Of a stretch of DNA of 64,000 bases, positions 1 through 12,799 are shown piece after piece (within the stretch, counting starts at the first letter, position 1; each line of letters begins with the position of its first letter). Both the position numbers and the translations under genes were made by a program. The notes beneath the pieces were generated by a model. The model made no database searches. It had not been told where the DNA came from and saw only the letters and a list, made by a program, of their open reading frames with translations. Origin of the DNA: Strongylocentrotus purpuratus (Eukaryota; Echinodermata; Echinoidea; Camarodonta; Strongylocentrotidae); the NCBI RefSeq assembly GCF_000002235.5, contig NW_022145594.1, positions 22,313,890 to 22,377,889 on the forward strand, in the 5' to 3' direction.

Positions 1-138
1 GCTTCAAATTATGAACCACAGCATTAAGGGTGGTTTGCAGTGGAACTTACATGATTTGCATATTTAATATCAAAATTTAAACTGTAAGCTAACTTTGGCA
101 GACAACACCGAATTCATTGAAAACTTTACTGTGAATAG

Positions 139-664
139 ATGAAGATGATGATGATAATAGTGACGATGTTGGTGGTGATGATGATGATGGGGATAATGAT
201 GGTAGTAGTGGGGATAATGATGGTAGTAGTGGGGATAATGATGGTAGTAGTGACGACGACGATGATGATGGTGGTGATGATGGTGGTGGTAATGGTGGTA
301 GTAGTGATGATGATGATAATGATGGTAGTAATGATGGTGGTGATGATGGTGATAATGAAAGTTGTAATGCTGGTGGTGATGATTGTAGTAGTGATGATGA
401 TGGTGATGATGATGGTAGTAGTGGTGATGATGATGGTAGTAGTGGTGATGATGATGGTAGTAGTGACGACGATGATGATGGTAGTGATGATAGTATAGTA
501 GTGATGATGGTGGTAGTAGTGATGATAATGATGGTAGTAATGATGGTGGTGATAATGATGATAGTGATCGTAGTAGTGGTGATGATGATGGTAGTAGTGA
601 TGATGGTGGTGGTGAAAATGATGGTAGTAGTGATGATGATGGCACCAAGGGTGATGGTGATGAT
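139..664. repeat. GAT/GGT-rich imperfect microsatellite
   Basis: About 525 bp built almost entirely from GAT, GGT and AGT triplets with larger sub-units, such as GGGGATAATGATGGTAGTA repeated three times near 190-250. Long open frames of His/Tyr/Ser or Met/Val on both strands are a by-product of the triplet repeat and are not genes. Confidence 0.95.
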
Positions 665-911
665 ACATGTATAATAATGATATTTATACAATAATATTAA
701 AGCATGTACTAATAATATCCCACTCCTTAAAGCAATTTCCTTTATCAAAAACAAGTAAACTTATACCTTTTAATTGTGCATTTTAAATTCAAATGTTTTG
801 TATGACTAAATCGAAATAAGTACATGTAACTACAGAAAAAAATAAACCTTGTCGTGCAATTCAACAGGGAGAGTCATCATTGTCATCACCAATGTCATCA
901 TCACCCCTCCC

Positions 912-939
912 CCTCTTCTCTCTCTCTCTCTCTCTCCCC

Positions 940-975
<36 letters not shown>

Positions 976-976
976 C
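912..976. repeat. (CT)n tract interrupted by poly-C
   Basis: Two pure CT runs flank a run of about 15 C. The flanks (665-911 and 977-1355) hold no gene or repeat that I recognise. Confidence 0.95.
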
Positions 977-1355
977 CAAGGCGGTATAAATCACATGAAG
1001 ATAAATGTTTGTCACATTTTAACAATAAGTTGATCGGCATTGATGACCAAATAATAATCACCATAGTTGTTCAAGCAATCAATGTACGAGAAATTTTGTG
1101 AAAAAATAGCTTAATATTCAGGTGGCTTAGTGAAATTACCGTTACTTGCCAGATCAAAAGCACCATTTTTGGTATAGTGCTTCCTTAGGACCTACTGAAC
1201 GATAGTAGGGTAGGAGCCTCGGCAAAAATATCATTTAAGGGTGTGGGCGGGGCGTCGCCTCGTAGACCACATAAAATTCATAAGGTATTATAACATTGAG
1301 ATTTGTAGTACAGTCATCCTTTTGGAACAGGGCTTCATTAGGACCTGCTGAATCA

Positions 1356-1412
1356 GTGGTGGATCCAGGGAGTGGGGCCCGGGGAGCCCGAACCCCCCCC
1401 CCCCTCCCCCTT
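1356..1412 (+). repeat. GGATCCAGG/poly-C repeat end
   Basis: The segment reads GTGGATCCAGGGAG, then GGGGCCCGGGG, then a long C run. The same word type (GGCGGATCCAGG or GGCGGGTCCAGG beside G/C runs) recurs near 13640, 20672, 45888, 46201 and 47251. This suggests ends of one family of degenerate transposons. Starts of the type CAGGGGCGG would fit hAT-like termini, but no complete element can be drawn here. Confidence 0.4.
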
Positions 1413-1989
1413 GAGGTGAAAATTTTTAAATTTTCGACACTCCAATGAATATGTCAAATAACGCTTCATATAGTAAATGAGCCTGAAGAAAGAGACTATG
1501 AGCCACTTGCGTAGTTCAATTTCTTTATTTGCGTCGATTGCAAAAGAGTCAATAGAGGGCTTTTTCCACTTTAAACAACGGTACGTAGTCTCATAATTCT
1601 GTCGCTGTAAAATTGGAAGTAAAATATCCGAAGTAACTGAGACAAACCCCTATTTTTTTTCTTCAAATTTATCTTTAATTTTGTTTTGCAGATGAAAAAT
1701 TTCGGGATGGGTCGCATATCATGATTGTTGAATAATAACAACACTCTCTATCATGATATTTCAAAGTGCATGTGTATTTACGTTTTTAATACCAATGGTT
1801 TAAAAAAAGGGTACTTTTCCGCTTTTTCTTGTTAGTGTCATAAACTTATCAATTGGCTTCATTTAAAAGAATTTTTTAACAGTTTTGTTTGTTGCATGAT
1901 GCCTAATCTGCAAATTATTCATCAGGATAATCTTCCATTTAAAGAAAATATTTGTTCTTCTTGTTTTGACATTTGATCGATGGTCGTCT
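1413..1989. other. No recognisable feature
   Basis: AT-rich sequence without a convincing open frame, RNA gene or repeat structure. Confidence 0.6.
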
Positions 1990-3085
1990 AATCGGACATA
2001 TACAAAAGGAGCGGGGGTTCATTAATTTTTATTAATAACATCAGCTAAAACGGCCTATAGGGCTTAACTGCAGAATTATCCACCATCCATGATAATGAAT
2101 TAGGGTTAGGATTAGGGTCAGTGACAGGGGCTGGGTTAGAAGTAGGGTTAAGCTAGGATTGGGGTAAGGTTAAGTGTTATGACAAGGGTTAGGGGTATGA
2201 CTAGGGTTAGGGCAATTTTAGGACTACGGTTGAGGTTACAATTAGTGTTGCTCTGTTCAACCCATGCAGCTCATTTTGGATTACCTAGAAATCCTTTTTT
2301 TAAGCAGGTTAAATTTAAGATTAAATAATTTGAAAATATTAATACATTGAGGATTGCCGTCTTTATCCAATTTTGTTTCCCTGATTATCAAAATTAACTA
2401 TTTTTCAATCAAAATGCAATTGTTGATGAAAAATTCAAAAAAATATCCATACTGCCCCCCCCCCCCCGTAACACGCATCCAACACAAATTATCCCCCCTT
2501 CTGAATTTGATCGCCGTAAAGTCGATCGATCGACACAAATAAGGAAGTGGCGGGTAGCATTTTATTTAAAACATCAGGCAAACTGCAGAATAATCCACCA
2601 TCAATAATAATGATTTTAGGGTTGAGGTTATGGTCAGGGAGAGGGTTGTTACTGGGGTGAGGTTCAGGGTTTAGAGTTAGGGTTAGGACAAGGGTTAGGA
2701 CTAGGGTAAGGTTACGGGTTAGATCTAGGGTTAAGGATTATATCTAGGTTTAGGACTAGGGTTAATGTTACAATTAGTGTTACAAATTGGTTTACGTTCA
2801 ACCCGTTCAGCTCGTTTCGGATGATTTATAAATTCAGTTTTTAAATAGGTTCAGCAAGGATGAATTAATTTGCAAATAGTAATCAATGAAGATTGACCGA
2901 TCTTGTTTCCCCGATTATCAAAATTAACCATCTTTAATTAAATCTATCATCTTTACTTAAATCTAATTGCAACTTTTAATAAAAAAAAGCATACCCACCG
3001 TGCCCCCCGTTAATACACATCCAAGCCCATCCAAGCTCATCCAAGACACATAAACGGACACCAATCCCCCCCCCCCCCCCGAGGC
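1990..3085. repeat. Diverged direct duplication (about 540 bp unit) with degenerate TTAGGG repeats
   Basis: Copy 1 (about 1990-2535) and copy 2 (about 2536-3085) align along their length: an ACATCAG...CTGCAGAA start, a TCCACCATC motif, about 180 bp of scattered TTAGGG/TAGGGT words, GTTCAACCC, GATTATCAAAATTAAC and a poly-C end. Divergence is considerable. The telomere-like words are degenerate, so this is an interspersed repeat rather than a real telomere tract. Confidence 0.75.
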
Positions 3086-3640
3086 CAACTAGCTATAATG
3101 ACCATTATTCATAAAGACCGCTATTTATTAGGACCATTATTATAAGAACCGCTATTTATAATTTGAGAAAAGGGTAATTATTCATAAGGATAGCTAATCT
3201 TAATCGAAGAGTGTCGATATTTATCATTTGAGAAGAGAGTAGCTATTCATAAAACAGAATGAAGGTCGCTCTTTATAATGCGGAATGGGGGTCGCTATTC
3301 ATAAAAAAAAATGAATAAGCAACAAAATGACAAGAGAGTTAATTGTTGGCTAGGAGCACCCCTATGGCTGTGGCGTATTTATTATGGAAAGCAACGCTTT
3401 TTTCGGATTATGAATATCGACCCTCTTCTCATATTATGAATAGCGACCCTCATTCTGCATTAATTATAAATAGTGCCCCTAAATTTATCTTATGAATAGC
3501 GGTCCTAGTGACCCCCAATATAAATTATGAAAAGCGACCCTCATCTCACATTATGAATAACGGTCCTCATGCTTTTATCAATAGTTACCGCCTTCGTGTT
3601 TTATATATGCAGTTCGACGTTATGAATAGCGAGATTACCC
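3086..3640. repeat. Inverted array of about 28-bp units (foldback)
   Basis: The left half carries repeated units ending in GGTCGCTATTCATAA; the right half carries the reverse complement, TTATGAATAGCGACC. A clear pair is 3281-3303 against 3434-3459. About 100 bp of unrelated sequence lies between the halves. This is foldback-type repetitive DNA without coding capacity. Confidence 0.75.
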
Positions 3641-3975
3641 CCACACCCTCTGGTGTTGAAGATTGGAGGCCTAACCAAATATTGAAAGGGGAAAAGACGG
3701 GGGAAAGGGAAAAATCAGAAAATCAAGGAAGATAAGAAGTGGAAGAGAAAGTAAAAAGGAGATGATACGACACCCTACGGGCCCCGTCCGACGCCCTGCA
3801 ACTCACTCCTACACCCCAAACTCTCACTTTTGCTATGCTACATCATCGCATGCCCTCATTACAACATACAGAGCCACAAACTGACTTATACACACAATCG
3901 CTTTCCCTCTGTCGTCTTACTTCCATCATTATTCTTCTTCTCCATGTCTTCACAGTTCATCTGTTCCATTCTTCT
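3641..3975. other. No recognisable feature
   Basis: Mixed purine-rich and pyrimidine-rich sequence; no gene seen. Confidence 0.6.
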
Positions 3976-3984
3976 CCACCCCCT

Positions 3985-4019
<35 letters not shown>
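3976..4019. repeat. (CT)n microsatellite
   Basis: A short C-rich lead runs into about 15 CT units. Confidence 0.95.
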
Positions 4020-4021
<2 letters not shown>

Positions 4022-4473
4022 GCATTTCTTCCTTCTTCTTTTTTTTCTAACTTAACCCTCTCTCTTTAAATTGTTCTCTCCCTGACACTTTCTCTCTCTT
4101 TCAGTATTGTTCAATTATGTTTCTATGATAGATCCTCATATATTGTGTGTGACTGTCATGAATTACATTATAGAATATGAATAGGCAATAAATTTGCATT
4201 TTAATATGGTTCAAAATCAAACAAATCTTCAGTATTTACTTGTCACACACTCAATTAATCAGTCTCGATTTCTATTTAAAATATGAATATTCCTCACTTA
4301 ACAATAATTATAAAAAATAATACTAATGACGAATCTATTCTATTTTTATCATCAATTTGTTTGCAAGTATGGAATAAGTAATAAGTTGTCACCTATTGTA
4401 CTGTGTATTATTTGTACTTGTCTATATTAAGTTTTGTTGAGAGGCTTTTTAAAACTGAGCTTGTAAAACTAAT
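4020..4473. other. No recognisable feature
   Basis: AT-rich sequence; no supported gene or repeat. Confidence 0.6.
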
Positions 4474-4480
4474 TCTACTA

Positions 4481-4534
<54 letters not shown>

Positions 4535-4553
4535 TTACTACTACTACTACTAC
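4474..4553. repeat. (CTA)n trinucleotide microsatellite
   Basis: About 26 CTA units with two interruptions. It has the same triplet composition as the (AGT)n tracts inside the 2.08-kb satellite at 30-43 kb, but no shared flank. Confidence 0.95.
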
Positions 4554-4765
4554 AGTCAGAAATATCAACATGCACACCAAACAAAAAATAAAGCACATAC
4601 AAAACAGACTTTGTTTGGGTATTCCATGATGAATACTTAAGTATAATACCTCCTACAAAATGTGAGGAAAAATTGAGTTTTGTGACACATGCTCCTACTA
4701 AAATTGCTTCACAATAGTTCCCAACATTAAATGAATTACTAACTTTAATCCTGGACCAATACTAT

Positions 4766-4830
4766 ACCTAACCCTAAATCTTGCTTAAATATTAATCTAA
4801 CCTTAACCCTAACCCTACAATTTTGTTAAA
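4766..4830. repeat. Degenerate CCCTAA telomere-like words
   Basis: Several CTAACCCTAA / CTTAACCCTAACCC words lie in a short stretch, in the opposite orientation to the TTAGGG words at 2.1-2.8 kb. It is too short and degenerate for a telomere. Confidence 0.6.
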
Positions 4831-6000
4831 CTAAAGCCCGGAACAATTGTCAACACAGCAATTCTCGAATTGCAGCAAACCAACATCGTGTTCCTGAAAT
4901 CATATTTACTACATGGTAATTTTTCTTCATTTACACTATTATATTTCAGCATGACCTATGTACAATAAAACCGGTCTGTTTGTATATTTTGAATGGAATG
5001 TATAGCACTATTATCCCCACAAAAAATAGCAAATGTTATTGAAATAATGTATATATTTACACAGGTGATATATCAATAGCCTCATACAGAAGCTATGCCG
5101 TAAACATGTTTACAACTTTACAATGCTTTCATTTGTTACATATTTAATGTACAAAGAGCAATAGCTGCAGTCAGGTTTAATACGCCCACACAAATATGGA
5201 TGTGTTGCCCACACCTGAAACATAGCACAAGAGATAATAAGGCCAGTCAAAGTAAATAATAAGAATGAAGTACCGGTAGGCACTTGGTCACCTTTGAATT
5301 CAGAAAACTTATGGAGCTTTTAATAACTAGTTTGTGATATTTAACATGGTTACAGAAAAGAAAAGAAGCCATATAGGAATTTAGATGATGACAGGGGACT
5401 AATAATTGTCACCTCTTATGTTTTAGTACAGTATTCAACTTTTGCAAGAAATAATTTCAAGGAGCTTGTAGAATGGTAATCATCTTGCTATCTAGCAACA
5501 CATATCAGAAAAACCTGAACAAATAGTTAGGCAGGGGGTTACCAACTTTTGCATGAGCTATAAGACACTACATGTAATATATGCCTCCGTGGCGCCTTAA
5601 AGTGATCTCATTTGGTTCTTGTGTACATACACATCTTTAAAAAATAGTATGGTTGAATGCTCAATATTTTTGCTTGTTTGGGTTTATTTTTTATGTTGAA
5701 ATCATCTTGTAATACAAGCTTATAAGTGGTATACCATAACCATTCTCATATCCTTTTATCATTATTCTAATCATTTTACAAACTATTTAAATCACATATA
5801 AGGTTTATTAGTTGCAAGATGATTGTACACCTGAAGTTGACTTTTCCTGAATGCCATTACGATAATACCATCAAATAAATATTATCTAATGGACTTTACA
5901 TAAAGTGCTAAATTATTAATGCAGTTTTGGCAGAGATAAGGTGCTCAAAGGATATCTTTCGGCACCCATTTCCTTCATCTGAGGCCTAAAATAAAATAAT
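4831..6000. other. No recognisable feature
   Basis: AT-rich spacer. I see no convincing exon, RNA gene or repeat boundary. Confidence 0.55.
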
Positions 6001-6312
6001 AATAATAATGATTCCGCTTTTATATAGCGTATGATGTCTCTAAGTGCTTTACAGATATATTATTACCCCGGTCATCAGATTCAGGCTTACCCGCACACTA
6101 TGTATGCACATTCTCTACTTCCTGGGGATCATTCCAGCCAGGTGTCATTTTTACAAGTGCACACTTGCTCATCTAACCACATTAACTTTCGCATCCTACA
6201 TACCGGTAGGAATTTTGTACATCATAGGGCCGGCAGAAATACATCTCACTTTTCAGAATACCTACGCTTATTCTTTAGGGTGAGGTTTTGTGAGGTTTCC
6301 TCTAACAATAGT
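6001..6312 (+). repeat. Interspersed repeat with ATAATAATAATG head and TATATAGCG motif
   Basis: It opens with an (AAT)n tract, then GATTCCGCTTTTATATAGCG, AAGTGCTTTACAGAT and ATTACCCCGGTCAT. A second element with the same head (AATAATAATAG then TTATATAGCGC) lies at 24222-24335. The arrangement suggests a short non-autonomous retroposon or tail-linked repeat. The right limit is uncertain. Confidence 0.55.
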
Positions 6313-7404
6313 GGATGATCGACCTTTCACAAAAATTTGTAGTATAATGAAACAAATGGATATCCCACATTTATCAAACTACACACCCTATTTGTTTAAC
6401 TTGTATAATCTTAAATTGTTTGCTCTAATTCAAACCCAAATTAAATATCATCAAAATACAGTGATATTGAGTTCTGTAAACTCTTACAAATTACACTTTT
6501 TCAAATTTGTGTAACCTCCAAGAAACTTGCAAATTATTTTAAATAATTAAACCCTTTAGATATAAAGTGTGAAATTTTATAGTCATAGGTTCTGAAACTT
6601 CTTTGTAAGAAATCAAAATATAGCGCTCTTTTCGATTGCCACAGCAGGAGCTTTTTTTTCAAATCAACACTAGTGAACACATATTTTTTTACTTGAGACA
6701 ATTAAATATCTGGAATTAAACATTAAAAAAATATTCACTGAAAAATCTCCATTTAATGTCTCGTTGAATCAACCTTAACCTTAGGCTGATCATACCAAGG
6801 GCCATGCTATTAGCCTCTGCCAGGTCCCTCTCAGTGCGTGTGTGAAGCTGCGTAGACCTTGTACTTAAAGGGATCCCATATGAAATCTGTTGGTTTGAAA
6901 AATAAAGAACAGAGCTTCCATTTATTTTTTGGTCTCAAGAACAGTGTGAACAGTGCTAACAATAATATATCTTGGAGTACAATTCATTCAAATGTCTACA
7001 ATTTCTTCCGAGATGAATTTTTTCCCTATCATACCATACCATACTATCATATCATATAATATAATATACAAATATTGTCTAGTATTAAGTATTCTACAAT
7101 TGTAATCTTGTACCTGTACACTGTATTGCCAATACTAACAAATGGAAAGGTTCACATTGTTTTTCCCCAATAATTATCTATAACATAACAATCTATAAAT
7201 TGTATTATATGCAATGCTCTACAATTTCTATGTGGATAAGTCACAGTACAGCATATATCAAATGAAATGACTTTCAGGAACAAAACAATAACAAAGTTGA
7301 GTTATTATCATATACTAGTATATATTCTAAGTAAAGACAAATATACTCAAGAGTTTGGTTTGATCGGTCATTTTCATACCGTAAATACATTTCATGCAAA
7401 AACA
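6313..7404. other. No recognisable gene; low-complexity AT patches
   Basis: AT-rich. A CATAC/CATAT-type low-complexity patch lies near 7030-7075. The word ACTTAAAGGGATCC near 6864 recurs near 53450 beside another repeat copy. Confidence 0.55.
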
Positions 7405-7625
7405 TCTTCTTTACCTGCCTCTTAATAAATCATTTCATTCTCCTGCTTTGAAAAATTGTATTTCAATAATAAACACTTTCAGAATACCAATACCACACAT
7501 TACGTGTTGTTAGGTCAGGCAGGCCATAATGTTTACCCAACCTACATGTAGCAACAACTAATCCTCACAATTTGCATTCTGACTACCGGTATTGAGGTAC
7601 AATAATAGAAAACAGGTGAATGTAC
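7405..7625 (+). repeat. Copy of the CAGGTGAAT repeat family
   Basis: Shared words in order are CCATAATGTTTACC, CCTAC...TAGCAACAACTA, TTTGCATTCTGACT, ATAATAG and CAGGTGAATG. Related copies are at about 13040-13190, 13860-13990, 14000-14080 (inverted), 53195-53470 and inside each unit of the 2.08-kb array (for example 31955-32110). Family class unknown. Confidence 0.55.
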
Positions 7626-7983
7626 ATGTACATGTAATAGCTCATCGCAAGGTACACGTACATGTATGTTTACATTTGAATACATTTTGAAAATTGTCTA
7701 CTACATGGGCATATTAGTCAATTATGATCCAAAAGCATCAATTTTTACATCCATTCATTGAAAAACTACATTGTACATGCATGCAGCACTTAATAGCCAT
7801 CAATAAAAAAAATTGTGAAAAAATGGGGTAGGAGTCTTAAATACATGTACCTTGATCATTGAACACCCCTAAGTTTTTGTTACAATCCATCTACATTGTA
7901 CATACCTCATAGATTTGCTGCTACTGTTACACTGGATCAACTTGATCTACCACTTTTTTCAAAGGATAATCAAGAGCCCCTTC

Positions 7984-8077
7984 TCACAATCGGTGGAGTA
8001 CACATGCCATTTCTCCTTTATCTTGACAGTGACCTTGTGCCTTTGCGTTGATTGTCATCAAGTGTCTACCTGCCCCT
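7984..8077 (-). CDS. Weak candidate terminal coding exon, function unknown
   Basis: On the minus strand a good acceptor (TTCATTTTTCAG) at the 8078 side precedes about 30 open codons that end in a stop at 7984-7986. Codons include ...HLMTINAKAQGHCQDKG... The other two frames stop at once. It could be the last exon of the minus-strand gene that may start at 17949, but no linking exons were established and I do not recognise the peptide. A chance open frame is quite possible. Confidence 0.2.
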
Positions 8078-10524
8078 CTGAAAAATGAATAAGCATTTTA
8101 AGAATTATAAAATTATATCAAATATCTAACATATCATACAGATTACATTACAGGATCAAAAGAAAGTATTCTTATAATATTTCAGTACACTACATACATG
8201 TACAGTACTGTATGTGTAGGTGATAGATCAATATGTCTACATGTGTACATGCTAAACCAATTAGAAATTTATTTGACAAAGCCAAAGAAATCCATGTTAT
8301 GTAAGCAAAGGATATACAAATCTTCCAATAAATATTTGCGAAAAGCATCTCAAGTATACAAAACAGTGATAATTACACAAATCTTGTGTATGTGAATATT
8401 GTTGAAGATGTACAGTACATGTACATGTACACCCTGTATAGGAGGCAATTCAAATTTCATAACAATGTGATTCAATCTCTGTATGACCATAGGATTGAAT
8501 GTACATGTACATGTACAGAGTACTACAAAAAATTGCCACATTAAAGCTAATGTCAAAAGGACTTCACAGAGGATTTGAAAAGACTAAAATGTGATTTAAG
8601 TTTCATGAGCTGCTATGTAAAATGATTCAGCAGTGTACTGGAGTACTAGCACTATTCTAAAGGATTTTCTCAGTGTCACATTATAAGACATTATACAAAG
8701 CAATATTTTTGAATTTTTAACTAACAATTTCCTACTCGATTTGGTTTTCCTACATTCTTGTATGGCTGGTAGTTTGTCTATCCACAACATGTACTCTCTA
8801 GGTGAAATTTTACAGGAACCAGTAGTGAATTTGATCTTTGTTTGCTTTATTACCTTCATGTATACAGTAGCAGGTAATTTTACATGTACATGTACCATGC
8901 ATTAAAATGCATATTTGCCCGGTCCGCAAACTAACAGTTTTGAGCGGGCAATATTTCCTGATAGTTTCTCTCTTTCGGGTTTCACCATTCACTTTGAGTA
9001 CAAAGATTGTGTTCCATATTGGACCTTTCAAACAGCTAAAATCGCCGCAAAGTTTGAGCAGACTATCATGCGGCGCGGTAGTAGGGTATAGTGACCGTAC
9101 GTGATTCACAAATGAATAGGTAATAATTATAATCTTTTGGGAGATACAGTGATATGCATTTATATGTACATGTATTGCCCTTACTGAATCAGTGAAGGCA
9201 ATACAGGGTGTATTACCTTGTTTCTCCCTCAAGGCCAGTAATATTATGTAAATGACAATCATGTTAAGCTCCAATTAATGACAGGTTATGCCAAACTATA
9301 CCATTTGAGAACCCTTCATCCCAAATCTTCTACATAGGTGAATTTCACATATCTTGGGGGCAAAGAATGTGATCCATAATAGCTATTCATAACCATGTAC
9401 AGTATCATCATGATATTCAAACTACATGTATCACATCAAATGTAATACATACCAACATATTTGATTTAGAGAGGCTGTGTTGTTGTGAGGAAAAGTTTTT
9501 GCCCTGAATTTTTGTTAACATTTTTATAAGGGTGGTGTTGATATGCTTACTATTATTTACATAAATAGAAAATGAATTAATGTGACACCTACATGTACAG
9601 GGTGTATATCAAGATTTTTTTCTCAAAACTATTGCAGCTACAATGTACCATTTAAAAAAAAGGTAGGCTATTTGCTTAGAAGTCAGGGTCAGCAAGACAA
9701 CCATTATTGGAAGACATTGGAAGATCACATTACCAAAACAAAGTATTCAGAATTTTGAACCACATTGCTCACTTCATCACTGTATGGAAAGAGAATGACT
9801 ACCGGTAGTCTGATTTGATTTACATTTCTTTAAATATAGCCCAAAAGAATACTGGTACTATTTACATGTTCAGTGAGATGGAGAAAGGGAATGGCCCATA
9901 AATCGTAACTGATACCACTTAAATCTATAATGCAGCCTCACAGCTCACTGAACATTGTATAATAAATTGAAACAGGATTTTCCAAAGATTAGAATTTTAT
10001 ACTAAAATAGTAGGCTTTTGACCACTTCTATTGCAGGTACAGGCCATAGTTCATCCATACTTCAGAGTTGAAGCTGCCAGGAGAGGAATTTAATCTATTT
10101 CTTTTTATTAGTATACAAATGTTTTAATTTTCTAATTATACCTCAGATCAAAACCTGTTTTGCTTTAAAAAGTGATTTGAAGAAAGACACTCGCAACCAA
10201 TTTCAACCAAACTACCCGGTAGTAAATGGAGCTTCAAATTTAGATTGCATGTAAATGTCACAGATATTAAATATTTGAAGGAAATATGCATTTCTGAAAC
10301 AATCCACCCTGTTTAGAAAGTTGGTTTTTGTTAATATCACTTATGAGAATATAATACTATCCTTTTTTATTCTGTAATACGTGTAGACCTATTTCTCTAT
10401 GCAATGATACCCAATTGATTGTGGTGCTATTATTGAGAGTTATCATTTTGAGAGTTTCACCAGTTCTTTTGGATAACAAGACATCTGTTTAGGTGCAGAA
10501 ATCTACAATCACTATGGAAATTAA
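8078..10524. other. No supported gene; TACATG palindromes and a CpG-richer patch
   Basis: AT-rich spacer with repeated TACATGTACATG palindromes (near 8417, 8500 and 8880). A GC/CpG-richer patch at about 8910-9115 contains open frames on both strands, but I find no consistent splice sites or known domain. Confidence 0.5.
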
Positions 10525-10759
10525 GGACAAAGAAAGCGGACAAAATATACAGTTCCTCATTCTACCCTCAACAATTGCTATATGGTAGACAAAGGAACAT
10601 CCCTTCACTGCTATTATGTAAAAATGTGTAGAAAAAATGCATGTGACACCCGTTCTACAGATTTTTACATAATAGCAGTGAAAGGATGTTCCTTTGTCTA
10701 CCATAGCAATTGTTGAGGGTAGAATGAGGAAATGTATATTTTGTCCGCTTTCTTTGTCC
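10525..10759. repeat. Long near-perfect hairpin (107-bp arms, 20-nt loop)
   Basis: Left arm 10525-10632 and right arm 10653-10759 are reverse complements with only a few differences (a 2-bp indel and about three mismatches). The loop is about 20 nt. Arm ends read GGACAAAGAAAGCGGACAAA and its complement. Similar short peptides appear on both strands only because the arms are mirror images. This could be a very short foldback MITE without clear target duplication, or the template for a hairpin RNA. Confidence 0.85.
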
Positions 10760-12799
10760 GTCATGTTCATTGTGAATTTCATTAATGTACATGTATGTAT
10801 TTTAGAATCAACATTAATATTAAGAGTCACTATTTGTTTTGCAACATTGTCACTTACATGTATCATGTTTCCCATTCAGCAGTATACTGCACATATCAAA
10901 GTTACAAAATCCATATTATTTAGGCACCAATGTAAACAGAAATTCATTGGTTAAAGAATGTTATGCAATGCTATGCAAATGATGAATTAACAAACAACAA
11001 ACTTTTAAAAGTACTCATACAATCATGTTGACAGAAAATTAAAATTAAAATTGCAGAATAGGCAAGGTCCTGAAGTTGGATGTCTTTTGATATTCTTGTC
11101 TACTGAAAATAAAGCTACAGGTATTTAAATTCTGTAATACAGCTTTTTGACAAAGCTTTCACAATAAGAGATAACATCATTTCCTACACTGCAAGACATA
11201 AACAATAAGGTGTCTTCATTTTTGTTGCCATGCATTAACAAATTGTGTTATGTTTTGAGCCTGAACTCATATCACAGAATGTTTGTTGTATGATTGCTAA
11301 ATGTTGGTATTTTTATACACTCTACATGTAAAATGGATATTCATTATTCAACATTTGAAAAGTTCTTTAATACAATAATATCTCTAGGGTTGATAAAATG
11401 TTACACTTCTATTCAACATTAACCACAAAAACATTTTTAGCTGTTGGGTGAAATATTTGCTCACTGTGTTAAAAAATTTCTACTAAGAGTTGTTCAGTAA
11501 TTGAAGTTATGAAAATAATACAGGTAATCACTATTCATTCCATATTGTTGTTAACCAATTGACCTAGCCAATGACTTTGACTCACTCCATATTTAAAAAC
11601 ATCATTACAATTTTTAAATATTGACTTTTGGATGATGAATGAAGTTTATAATGATGAATTTCATGGCTGTTTGATGAACAACACATCAGCAACAACATCA
11701 AAATATAGAGTTGTTATATTCAGTGTACAACTGCATGCTTCTGCTGCAAAGTATCAATAATGTTGTTGGATCATATAATATACCAACCTTTATAACAAGT
11801 TGAATCCGTAAATAAAGAAAGATCAGAGAAAAAATTGGTGAGAGTTTAAAAAAAAAAAAAAAAAAAAGGAAAGTTCAAAGAAATTGATTTAAAACAAGAA
11901 GAACAAAATTTTTAGAAAGTTGTAATCACTTAACATTCACAACCAGCAATGTACAATACCCTGTAAGTCATTCTACTGGGACATAATTGTAAATCTCCAT
12001 TCGTTTCACACTTTTAAAACAAAGTTTACAGTATACCAGTCCCTTTTCTCTCAGAGCTGTACTAAAAATATATTCAGAGAGCTCAATAGGTCCCCAAAAA
12101 TGAAGAGGTTTTATCATAGTCATATTACATGTGCAAGTGTTGAATGATATTGGTCCAACATTACATCACTATACATGCCCAATCATCAATTCAAAAATTT
12201 GAAATTCATATACAGACTACAAATTTCAAACATTAAAACCTTACTTATTACTTGTCTGAGTTTGTTCAAACTTTCACCAGCCTGCTTCTAAATTTTTTCT
12301 GTTTCCTTCAGAGCATCTTACTTTTAGGGTTACATTTCCCATAAAAAAAACTATTACTATCAATACTTGCTAATGGCTCTCATTACCTTTAATATCTTTA
12401 CTAATTAGATAAAAAAGGGTCACAAAATAAGCATTAAAATTGTAACTTCAAATACGGTACTCTTTTGGTGTTGAATAACTTGAACACCAAGTGTCATGTG
12501 ATGGTTTAAAGGCTTTAACCTTTTTACCAGGCAAGTCTTCAATAATATTCCAATTACCGGTATTTATACAATATCTTTTATTGTCATTAAATTGTTTCTG
12601 GAATTAGTGCTGTGAGTTTAGTGTGTAATTTCCATTCAGTGCACACAGCCAGTTTATCTTTGCGTGTACACAGTTATGACATTTACCAAAAACAAAAGCA
12701 GTATTTCAGCTAGGTACATTTGTACATGTATAGTATGTTGTACAGTACATTTAAGACCAGCAATCCAGCGCGCATTCACAACAACCATTTTCTCTGTAA
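10760..12799. other. No supported gene; poly-A tract
   Basis: AT-rich spacer with a run of about 20 A at 11849-11868. An open minus-strand frame of about 49 codons near 11970-12117 was seen but has no splice support. Confidence 0.5.

Noticed and set aside
70-754. Long open frames of His/Tyr/Ser/Thr on both strands
   Set aside because: They follow directly from the GAT/GGT triplet repeat.
2095-2790. Telomere
   Set aside because: TTAGGG words are scattered and degenerate, and lie within a duplicated internal repeat.
10489-10954. Similar peptides on both strands near 10.7 kb
   Set aside because: They mirror each other across the hairpin arms; no splice or start support.
11970-12120. Minus-strand 49-codon frame (...GLVYCKLCFKSVKR...)
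   Set aside because: Protein-like in appearance, but that length is expected by chance in this much AT-rich sequence, and no splice evidence was found.
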